This document shows positions 1 to 5,880 of a stretch of 7,568 bases of DNA, piece by piece (position 1 is the stretch's first letter; every line of letters starts with the position of its first letter). This stretch comes from Dehalococcoidia bacterium (GTDB taxonomy: Bacteria; Chloroflexota; Dehalococcoidia; Dehalococcoidales; E44-bin46). A model generated the notes under the pieces. It was not told the DNA's origin, ran no database searches, and was given only the letters and a program-made list of their open reading frames with translations. The translations under genes were made by a program, and so were the position numbers. The DNA lies in NCBI GenBank assembly GCA_004376105.1, contig SOKA01000050.1, forward strand, positions 1-7,568. The letters run 5' to 3'.

Positions 1-1
1 A

Positions 2-29
2 GTGTATCCTAACATACACAAATATTTTT
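2..29 (+). terminator. Possible weak terminator of an upstream gene
   Basis: GTGTAT (2-7) and ATACAC (14-19) form a perfect 6-bp stem with a 6-base loop. It is followed closely by an A/T stretch with five T residues (25-29). This has the order of a rho-independent terminator, but the stem has only two G:C pairs, so it would be weak. It may end a gene lying left of the window. Confidence 0.22.
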
Positions 30-81
30 GCAAAGGTAGCCTACCATAAGTGCCCGGGATACTGTCAACAGCGATTTATTT

Positions 82-131
82 CTCCCCTCTTTACATCGAT
101 TTGAAATTCCCTACCTAACTCGTGAGGGGAG
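82..131. repeat. Inverted repeat in the upstream non-coding region
   Basis: CTCCCCTC (82-89) is exactly complementary to GAGGGGAG (124-131), with 34 bases between the arms. The motif TGAGGGG of the right arm (123-129) recurs as a direct repeat at 141-147, 18 bases further on. A small dyad, GGTAG-C-CTACC, lies at 35-45. Any of these could be regulator sites or RNA hairpins, but they sit well upstream of the predicted promoter at 206-234. No protein-coding gene was recognised in bases 1-228. Confidence 0.25.
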
Positions 132-163
132 GTGTTAGAATGAGGGGCAACAGATACAAAAAG

Positions 164-201
164 GGCCCCCCAGCTCAACAGGTAGAGCAGCTGACTCCCA
201 A
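164..201 (+). pseudogene. tRNA 5'-half remnant (acceptor arm to anticodon loop)
   Basis: This stretch reads like the first half of a bacterial tRNA: a possible acceptor strand (164-170), a D-arm with GCTC (173-176) pairing with GAGC (185-188) around a loop containing GGTA, an anticodon stem GCTGA (190-194) and a 7-base loop CTCCCAA (195-201), which would place CCC (Gly) as anticodon. The D-arm and anticodon-stem segment closely matches the common bacterial tRNA pattern with GGTAGAGCAGCTGACT. The match stops at the end of the anticodon loop: the next bases are GCACT instead of TCAGC, and no variable loop, T-arm or 3' acceptor strand follows. It is therefore a fragment, perhaps left by recombination in a tRNA gene, or a mimic. 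It is not a working tRNA. Confidence 0.5.
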
Positions 202-205
202 GCAC

Positions 206-234
206 TTGCCAAGCAGGGCAGATTACTTTATACT
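206..234 (+). promoter_or_regulatory. Sigma70-type promoter of the operon
   Basis: TTGCCA (206-211, five of six matches to TTGACA) is followed after 17 bases by TATACT (229-234, five of six matches to TATAAT). Transcription would start near 241, giving a leader of about 24 bases before the ATG at 265 that still contains the ribosome site at 253-258. Its position argues against an alternative GTG start at 235. The promoter begins just after the tRNA-like fragment ends. Confidence 0.6.
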
Positions 235-252
235 GTGTCAGATAAAAAGAGC

Positions 253-258
253 AGGGGG
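253..258 (+). promoter_or_regulatory. Ribosome binding site that sets the large-subunit start
   Basis: AGGGGG lies six bases before the ATG at 265. The in-frame GTG at 235 has no comparable site at a workable distance and would overlap the predicted promoter, so the ATG is the better start. Confidence 0.6.
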
Positions 259-264
259 TTGAAT

Positions 265-2859
265 ATGAGCAATTCCACAAAAGATGAACAGGTTTTTACC
301 AATTGCACTGTTGGCGGACCGGTTTATGTTTATGTCAAAAATGGAAGAATAACACGCGTTGAACCTCTGCACCTCAGCCCCGATGATGCCGAATCTTGGG
401 TCATCGAGGCGCGGGGAAGAAGGTTTTCTCCTCCAAGAATAGCGATGGTTTCTCCGTATACCCTGGCTGAGAGGTCAAGAATATACGCATCTAACAGGAT
501 TCTTTATCCCCTTAAAAGGGTGGACTTCAACCCTAAAGGAGATAGGAAACCTGAAAATAGAGGTAAATCAGGCTATGAGCGAATCAGCTGGGATGAAGCT
601 TTAGATATTCTCACCCATGAAATAGAGCGTGTCCATCTAACCTATGGGCCGGGAGCCATTTTAAGTACGGCTTCCTCGCACCACAACTGGGGAAATATAG
701 ACTATAGACACAGCACCTACTTCCGGTTTATGGGAATCCTTGGCTATACTTACGCCGACCACAACCCGGATAGCTGGGAGGGCTGGCACTGGGGTGCAAT
801 GCATACGTGGGGGTTTGCTTGGAGGTTAGGGGTTCCAGAACAATACGACCTTCTAGAAGACGCGTTGAAAAACACGGATATGATAGTTTTTTGGTCCAGC
901 GACCCTGAGTCCACGAGCGGAATATATGCCGGGCAGGAGTCAACCATATGGCGTTTCTGGCTCAAAGAGCTGGGTGTGAAAATGGTTTTCATAGAGCCTC
1001 ACTACAACTTCACCGCCATAAACCTTGCTGATAAATGGTTTGCTCCAAGACCTGGAACCGATGCGGCGCTGGCAGCGGCTATCGCCTACGTCTGGCTCAC
1101 CGAAAACCTATACGATAAAGACTACATCGAAAAGCGTACCGTCGGCTTTGAAAAGTGGCGAGACTATATTCTAGGTGAGGAGGATGGTTTTCCTAAGACT
1201 CCTGAATGGGCGGAGAGGGAGACAGGAATACCAGCCCGAGAGATTAAAGCCCTGGCCAGGGAATGGGCGAAAAAGAAAACCATGCTGGCGGCTGGAGGGC
1301 TTGGCGGCTGGGGAGGAGCCTGCAGAACCGCCTATGGAACGGAATGGGCAAGAATGATGGTTCTGCTCCAGGCGATGCAGGGTCTGGGCAAACCGGGCAT
1401 CAATATATGGTCAACAACGGGAGGTGTCCCGTACAATGCCGACTTCGTATTTCCAGGATATGCTGAAGGAGGAATATCAGGTGACCCGCTAAACTCTGCC
1501 GCCCACTTTCAAATGGTCTCGCGAGGAATAACAAAGCATCCGGTGAGGTCCGCGATAAACGACCCCGGAGGGCAGCATATACCGAGGATTCTAGTTCCTG
1601 AATGCGTTTTAAATCCGAGCCAAGTGTGGCGGGGGAAGGGCTTCTGCGGCGCTTCCACCGAAACCCAGTTTAAGAAGTATAAGTATCCTGAAGACGGATT
1701 CCCAAAGGTGAAAATGTTCTGGCGGTATGGCGGTGCCTACCTTGGTACCATGAACAACACCAACCGATGGGTTAGAATGTACCGAAGTCCCGAGCTGGAA
1801 TTTGTAGTTAACCAGTCCATTTGGATGGAGGGGGAGGCTAAGTTTGCCGACGTAGTGCTTCCAGCCTGCACCAACTTTGAAAGGTGGGACATCGGTGAGT
1901 GGGCTCACTGCTCAGGCTACATACCCCACTCATCCTATGGTACAAACCATCGGATAATAGTTCTGGAAAAGAAGTGTATTGAGCCCCTTGGAGAATCTAA
2001 GTCAGACTATGGCATATTTGCCATGGTGGCTGAGAGGCTTGGGTTCTACGACAAGTTCACCGAGGGAGGCCTAACAGAATTAGACTGGGTTAGAAGAATG
2101 TTTGAAGTCAGCGACCTACCCAAGTACATTTCATGGGAAGAGTTCGAGAAGAAAGGCTACTTTGTTGTTCCTCTGCCAAAAGACTATAAGCCGACACCAG
2201 CCCTAAGGTGGTTTGCTGAGAATAGAAAAAGGGATACACCGGACTGGGGTCCCGTTGGAGGAGGAATAGAAGGACTGCCTGACAGGGAAGGAAACCTAGC
2301 TACCCAAACCGGGAAAATAGAGTTTGAATCGCAGAGCCTCAAACGTTTTGACCCGAACGACCCCGAGAGACCGCCTCTTCCCAAGTATATTCCTTCATGG
2401 GAAGGTCATCATACCAAGGAACTTGTATCCAAATATCCTCTGCAACTAATTACACCTCATCCAAGGTTTAGCTTCCACACTCATTATGATGGTAAGGAAA
2501 GCTGGATGAATGAAATACCGGAACACAGGGTTAAGATGAAAGACGGACATTACTACTGGGTGATTCGGATAAACCCCGAGGACGCCAAGGTGAGAGGTAT
2601 AAAGAACGACGATATAGTTAAAGTCTACAACGACAGAGGAGCCGTTTTATGTGCCGCCCAAGTTACGGAACGCATTCGACCTGGAGTAGTTCATTCCTAC
2701 GAGTCCTCCGCTACTTATGAGCCAATTGGTGAGCCTGGTGAATCGCCAGATAGAGGTGGATGCATTAACCTGCTGACACCTCACCGCTTCATATCTAAGA
2801 ATGCCTGCGGGATGGCTCCGAACTCATGCCTGGTTGAAGTAGAAAGGTGGAGGGAGTAA
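265..2859 (+). CDS. athL: Pyrogallol-phloroglucinol transhydroxylase-like molybdopterin enzyme, large subunit
   Basis: This 864-residue protein belongs to the DMSO-reductase superfamily and is close to the roughly 875 residues of the Pelobacter acidigallici transhydroxylase alpha subunit. That cytoplasmic enzyme converts pyrogallol to phloroglucinol using 1,2,3,5-tetrahydroxybenzene as co-substrate, with no net redox change. The protein lacks the N-terminal cysteine cluster of formate dehydrogenases and nitrate reductases and has no Tat signal. The Asp-Ser-Trp motif (169-171) would supply a serine ligand to molybdenum. His139, Tyr147, Arg148, Asp169, Ser170, Trp171, Trp349 and Tyr399 match recalled active-site residues of the Pelobacter enzyme at a constant offset of 5. 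Phe460, Cys549 and Tyr552 match at an offset of 8. The C-terminal part (about 725-864) resembles the molybdopterin-dinucleotide-binding domain. It is the first gene after the promoter, with the small subunit 2 bases downstream. Ten of its first 13 arginine codons are AGA/AGG. A related hydroxylase or oxidoreductase acting on another phenol cannot be excluded. Confidence 0.82.
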   Translation: MSNSTKDEQVFTNCTVGGPVYVYVKNGRITRVEPLHLSPDDAESWVIEARGRRFSPPRIAMVSPYTLAERSRIYASNRILYPLKRVDFNPKGDRKPENRGKSGYERISWDEALDILTHEIERVHLTYGPGAILSTASSHHNWGNIDYRHSTYFRFMGILGYTYADHNPDSWEGWHWGAMHTWGFAWRLGVPEQYDLLEDALKNTDMIVFWSSDPESTSGIYAGQESTIWRFWLKELGVKMVFIEPHYNFTAINLADKWFAPRPGTDAALAAAIAYVWLTENLYDKDYIEKRTVGFEKWRDYILGEEDGFPKTPEWAERETGIPAREIKALAREWAKKKTMLAAGGLGGWGGACRTAYGTEWARMMVLLQAMQGLGKPGINIWSTTGGVPYNADFVFPGYAEGGISGDPLNSAAHFQMVSRGITKHPVRSAINDPGGQHIPRILVPECVLNPSQVWRGKGFCGASTETQFKKYKYPEDGFPKVKMFWRYGGAYLGTMNNTNRWVRMYRSPELEFVVNQSIWMEGEAKFADVVLPACTNFERWDIGEWAHCSGYIPHSSYGTNHRIIVLEKKCIEPLGESKSDYGIFAMVAERLGFYDKFTEGGLTELDWVRRMFEVSDLPKYISWEEFEKKGYFVVPLPKDYKPTPALRWFAENRKRDTPDWGPVGGGIEGLPDREGNLATQTGKIEFESQSLKRFDPNDPERPPLPKYIPSWEGHHTKELVSKYPLQLITPHPRFSFHTHYDGKESWMNEIPEHRVKMKDGHYYWVIRINPEDAKVRGIKNDDIVKVYNDRGAVLCAAQVTERIRPGVVHSYESSATYEPIGEPGESPDRGGCINLLTPHRFISKNACGMAPNSCLVEVERWRE

Positions 2860-2861
2860 AC

Positions 2862-3701
2862 ATGTCTAAGCGGGGTATGGTGATCGATATATCAAGGTGC
2901 ACCGCTTGCTATTGCTGTTTCGCAGCCTGTAAAGATGAATACTGGGATAACGATTATCCCCCCTATTCTGCACCTCAGCCGAAGCATGGACAATTCTGGA
3001 TAAACCTCGTGAAGAAAGAACGTGGAACGTATCCGTGCATAAAAGTCGCTTATGTGCCTGTTCTTTGCATGCAGTGCGACGATGCGCCCTGCATTAAGGC
3101 TGCCAAGGAGGGTGCTGTATATAGAAGACCTGACGGAATAGTGATAATAGACCCGCAGAAGGCTGTTGGGCAAAAGAAAATAGTGGATACTTGCCCCTAC
3201 CACGTAATATTTTGGAACGAGGAAAAGCAGCTCCCTCAAAAGTGTACCTTCTGCGTGCACATGCTTGAGGAGGGAAAAATTCCTAAGTGCGTGCAGGTAT
3301 GTCCAAGTCAGGCTTTAATATTCGGCGACCTGGACGACCCTAAAAGCGAGGTGTCTAAACTGGTAAAATCAGGTAAAGCTGAGGTCTTTCACCCTGAATA
3401 TAATATAAAGCCCAATGTCTACTACATAGACCTTTACAAGATGACTAAGTTGTTCATAGCCGGGAGTGCTGTCTTTAAAGATACGGATGAGTGTGCCGAA
3501 AACGTTAAAGTAACATTAGAGGACAAGCAGACCGGAGAAACAAGAACAACCGTCACCAACAATTACGGAGGCTTTGAATTTGATGGTCTCAATGTCGGAA
3601 AGTACTCCGTTAAGCTTGAATGTGACGGATACGCACCAAAGATAATAGATGTTGACCTGAAAACTGACAGCTACCTCGGATACATAACCCTGTCTTATTG
3701 A
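2862..3701 (+). CDS. athS: Transhydroxylase-like iron-sulfur small subunit with C-terminal beta-sandwich
   Basis: This 279-residue electron-transfer subunit is near the 275 or so residues of the transhydroxylase beta subunit. It starts C13-x2-C16-x2-C19-x3-C23, continues with C69-x2-C72-x4-C77, then C111-Pro, and ends the ferredoxin-like part with C128-x2-C131-x11-C143-x3-C147-Pro. Relatives with four clusters have a fourth cysteine near position 81 and three more before C111. Here position 81 is Ala and those three are absent. Twelve motif cysteines remain, which fits three [4Fe-4S] clusters as described for transhydroxylase. Residues about 197-279 look like a transthyretin/Cna-B-type beta-sandwich, the feature that sets this subunit apart from ordinary DmsB/NrfC proteins. 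The chosen ATG has GGAGGGAG (2849-2856) just before it, overlapping the end of the large-subunit gene. An upstream in-frame GTG at 2847 would overlap that site. No signal peptide or membrane segment is seen, so it should act in the cytoplasm with the large subunit. Confidence 0.83.
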   Translation: MSKRGMVIDISRCTACYCCFAACKDEYWDNDYPPYSAPQPKHGQFWINLVKKERGTYPCIKVAYVPVLCMQCDDAPCIKAAKEGAVYRRPDGIVIIDPQKAVGQKKIVDTCPYHVIFWNEEKQLPQKCTFCVHMLEEGKIPKCVQVCPSQALIFGDLDDPKSEVSKLVKSGKAEVFHPEYNIKPNVYYIDLYKMTKLFIAGSAVFKDTDECAENVKVTLEDKQTGETRTTVTNNYGGFEFDGLNVGKYSVKLECDGYAPKIIDVDLKTDSYLGYITLSY

Positions 3702-3758
3702 CCATCAATCAGTTAATGGTACTCTTTGGCTAACAGCTTATGAAGAAGGAGGTAGAAA

Positions 3759-4466
3759 ATGCCGGTGTTCGGTAAAATAAAGAAGTTCCCAGAGTCAGGA
3801 ATTTTTTTGAGTGCCTTAATTGGGGTGGTGGTCCTGGGCTCAATTTGGGGCGTTTTGGAGGCTACTCTCGGTGGGTTTTTGCACCTTATCCACTTTCCCT
3901 ACAAAGGGGCGATTATGGGTGGCATTGGAATGTCAATCATGGCGACGTTTGTAGCCACCAATAGGCGGCCTAGCCTCGTAATTGGGGTGGGGTTCATCGC
4001 CGCTCTTTTCAAGCTGCTGAGCGCTCTGATCTATGGTGGGCCCCTTTTTGCACCATTCGTGGTCAACCCAGCCACAGCAATTATTTTGGAGGGGTTAGCT
4101 TTCGGCCTGGTTACTTACTTCCTTTTCAGGGGTTTCGAGCGCAGCGTTAAAGTTCGAGCTGGGGTGGGGCTCTTAGTCGGATATCTAAGTATGACCTTAT
4201 GGGGCGCTGTGGCATCTATAATGGGTGTAGGTAATTGGGCATTCATGGAGCTTCAGGAAAAAGTCACCTACGGTTTGGTTAACGGCACGGCTTTAGCTAT
4301 TGTGGGAGTTCTATTATTGCCCTTGGGATACATGGTAGGCACGAAGCTTCGACCTAAGCTTGTGCAACTCAGGAGCATGAGGCCAAAGATTTTCTATGGT
4401 AGTTCTGCAGCTGCCACAGTCTCGTGCTGGATTATCGCGGCATTCGCCTTTGCGTCGGGTCTTTAA
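3759..4466 (+). CDS. Seven-helix membrane protein, unknown function (ECF S-component-like)
   Basis: This 235-residue protein is strongly hydrophobic, with about seven membrane segments near residues 15-36, 48-67, 72-92, 102-123, 133-156, 172-194 and 211-233. A conserved-looking stretch between helices 1 and 2 has Trp30, Glu34, Gly38-39 and His42, with a further His45, in a polar/glycine-rich loop. Size and hydropathy resemble substrate-binding (S) components of energy-coupling-factor transporters, but I cannot place it in a named family. No ABC ATPase or T component is nearby. A strong ribosome site AAGGAGGT (3746-3753) lies 5 bases before the ATG. The next gene begins at the base after its stop, so the two are probably made together. 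A role in importing the aromatic substrate, molybdate or a cofactor precursor is inferred only from context. Confidence 0.7.
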   Translation: MPVFGKIKKFPESGIFLSALIGVVVLGSIWGVLEATLGGFLHLIHFPYKGAIMGGIGMSIMATFVATNRRPSLVIGVGFIAALFKLLSALIYGGPLFAPFVVNPATAIILEGLAFGLVTYFLFRGFERSVKVRAGVGLLVGYLSMTLWGAVASIMGVGNWAFMELQEKVTYGLVNGTALAIVGVLLLPLGYMVGTKLRPKLVQLRSMRPKIFYGSSAAATVSCWIIAAFAFASGL

Positions 4467-5066
4467 GTGAACCTCCTCGTTGTAGGCAAACCAGGTTCGG
4501 GCAAGACCAGTTGGTGTAGAGAATACATCGACTGGTTGGGAAGGCACGGTTTTAGTGTTGGCGGAATCCTCTCCCCAGAGATTCTCAAGCACGGGCGACG
4601 AGCCGGCTTTAGTGCAATTGACCTCCTTACCGGCGAAGAGACCTCTTTTGCCCGCCTATCACGCCATAGGTCTTTTAAGGGAGGGGAAAGGGTTGGTGAT
4701 TATACCATCAGCAGGGATGGGATATTATTTGCCTGTAGTGCCATTGAAATAGCAGTAGACAACAAATGTGACCTAGTGGTCATTGATGAGGTTGGCATTT
4801 TGGAACTCCGTGGTAAAGGGCTTATGCCCGCAGTCGAATTAGCTCTGGCTTCAGCAGTCAATGTGCTCTTAGTAGTAAGGAGTTCGTTAAAAGAAGCACT
4901 TCAGAGGCGTTTTCCCAAGTGCGAATTTACGGTCATCGCTGATTTGACACAATTCCCTCCAAGTGTGTCCCAGCGTGCAAATTGGAAAAACCATGAATGG
5001 CTATCTATAACCCGACCCCAGAACGTTGATAGCCCCAAAAACCAAATAGTTGAGCAGTATATATAG
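4467..5066 (+). CDS. THEP1-family P-loop nucleoside-triphosphatase
   Basis: This 199-residue protein has a Walker A motif GKPGSGKTS at residues 7-15 and a Walker B motif with Asp-Glu (LVVIDEVG, 103-110). It also has the THEP1-type segment VGGILSPE (31-38), followed by an Ile-Asp-Leu-x-Thr-Gly stretch (51-56). Members of this family hydrolyse ATP/GTP and other NTPs in vitro, and their cell role is mostly unknown. It is about 20 residues longer than typical members, with a polar tail after residue 175. The GTG start lies directly after the TAA of the membrane-protein gene, with no good ribosome site, which suggests translational coupling. The Walker A motif begins at residue 7, as is usual for the family, supporting this start. 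The gene ends 10 bases before the next, and its stop overlaps that gene's ribosome site. The pairing suggests it powers or regulates something linked to the membrane protein (inference). Confidence 0.78.
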   Translation: MNLLVVGKPGSGKTSWCREYIDWLGRHGFSVGGILSPEILKHGRRAGFSAIDLLTGEETSFARLSRHRSFKGGERVGDYTISRDGILFACSAIEIAVDNKCDLVVIDEVGILELRGKGLMPAVELALASAVNVLLVVRSSLKEALQRRFPKCEFTVIADLTQFPPSVSQRANWKNHEWLSITRPQNVDSPKNQIVEQYI

Positions 5067-5076
5067 AGGAGGTGAC

Positions 5077-5841
5077 ATGTCTGATTTATTTGATTTGACA
5101 GGTAAGGTAGCAATAGTAGTTGGTGGTGCCGGTGGGATTGGCCGCGCTCTAGCTCTGGGTATAGCCGAGTGTGGTGCGGATGTTATCATAGCTAGCCGCC
5201 AACTTGGGCACTTGGAGCGGGTAGCCGAGGAGATACGTGCTAAGGGTAGAAAAGCGCTGGCTGTTACCGTAGATGTTACTCAGGAGCAATCGGTGGTGGA
5301 TATGGTAACGCACATCCTGGAGGAATTCCCTCGCATTGACATTCTGGTGAACGCTGCCGGAATAGCGATTCGCAAACCTGCCGACAGTTTCCCAATTGAT
5401 GAGTGGCAAAAAGTCATGGATATCAATGCCCGAGGGACATTTCTCTGCTGTCAGGCGGTTGGCCGGGTGATGATCAAGCAGCATAGTGGTAAAATCATAA
5501 ACGTATCGTCGGTGAGGGGCAGATATGGTCTTCCGGCGGACTATGCGGCTTATTGTGCCAGCAAAGGAGCAGTTGATACCCTGACGCGAACACTCGCCTG
5601 TGAGTGGGCTAAGTATAATGTGCTGGTGAATGCGGTGGCACCCACTATCGTGGAGACCGACCTTACCCGCCCTGCCCTAGCCGACCCCGAGTATGCCAAG
5701 AGGATGAAGTCTCGCATCCCAATTGGCCGCTGGGCAATGCCGGAGGATATTGTTGGGCCTACAGTGTTTTTTGCCTCAAAGGCGTCAGATTTCGTTACCG
5801 GGCAAATCCTCTACATTGATGGTGGTGTCACTACCTGGTAG
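5077..5841 (+). CDS. Short-chain dehydrogenase, probable phloroglucinol reductase
   Basis: This 254-residue classical SDR has the nucleotide-binding glycines GGAGGIG (16-22), the NAAG motif (92-95), Asn117, Ser145, and Tyr159-x3-Lys163 as catalytic residues. The sequence resembles the gluconate-5-dehydrogenase-like branch. Ser40-Arg41 after the second beta strand favours NADP(H) over NAD(H). Known phloroglucinol reductases are NADPH-dependent SDRs that convert phloroglucinol to dihydrophloroglucinol. Placement after a transhydroxylase and before a cyclase-family hydrolase makes that the most likely reaction, though SDR sequence alone does not fix the substrate. The ATG has a strong ribosome site GAGGAGGTGA (5066-5075). 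A TTG further upstream (5050) would overlap the NTPase gene and has no such site. Arginine codons are 12 CGN and 4 AGR, unlike the AGR-rich first two genes. Confidence 0.7.
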   Translation: MSDLFDLTGKVAIVVGGAGGIGRALALGIAECGADVIIASRQLGHLERVAEEIRAKGRKALAVTVDVTQEQSVVDMVTHILEEFPRIDILVNAAGIAIRKPADSFPIDEWQKVMDINARGTFLCCQAVGRVMIKQHSGKIINVSSVRGRYGLPADYAAYCASKGAVDTLTRTLACEWAKYNVLVNAVAPTIVETDLTRPALADPEYAKRMKSRIPIGRWAMPEDIVGPTVFFASKASDFVTGQILYIDGGVTTW

Positions 5842-5880
5842 TAGTCTTTAAGTAGTTAAAATTTAAGGAGGTATCTACTA
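5839..5880 (+). promoter_or_regulatory. Possible hairpin covering the ribosome site of the hydrolase gene
   Basis: TAGTAG (5839-5844, overlapping the stop of the reductase gene) is complementary to CTACTA (5875-5880, ending on the A of the ATG). Inside it, CTTTAA (5846-5851) can pair with TTAAGG (5863-5868, one G:U pair), which includes part of the AAGGAGGT ribosome site (5865-5872). Such a fold would limit translation of the hydrolase gene unless opened by ribosomes leaving the reductase gene. The stems are A/U-rich, so this is tentative. Confidence 0.22.

Noticed and set aside
235..264. GTG start at 235 adding ten residues to the large subunit
   Set aside because: It lacks a ribosome site and lies immediately after the -10 element of a good promoter; the ATG at 265 has AGGGGG six bases upstream.
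164..264. A complete tRNA gene
   Set aside because: After the anticodon loop the stem does not close and no T-arm or 3' acceptor strand is present. GGGGGTTGAAT at 254-264 only faintly resembles a T-arm and is better explained as the ribosome site.
265..2859. Formate dehydrogenase, nitrate reductase or DMSO reductase identity
   Set aside because: There is no N-terminal Fe-S cysteine motif, no Tat signal and no Cys/Sec at the Mo position, and the partner subunit has the transhydroxylase-type beta-sandwich.
2847..2861. GTG start for the small subunit
   Set aside because: It would overlap the ribosome site and the end of the large-subunit gene; the ATG at 2862 gives the family-typical N-terminus.
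2892..3260. Antisense open frame of 122 codons
   Set aside because: It lies opposite the cysteine-rich part of the small subunit, has no recognisable domain and no convincing start signals.
3701..3720. ACCAT/ATGGT hairpin after the small-subunit gene as a terminator
   Set aside because: Only five base pairs and no T run; the downstream gene has its own strong ribosome site and the genes are probably on one transcript.
5050..5076. TTG start for the reductase
   Set aside because: It sits inside the NTPase gene and would translate the strong ribosome site that precedes the ATG at 5077.
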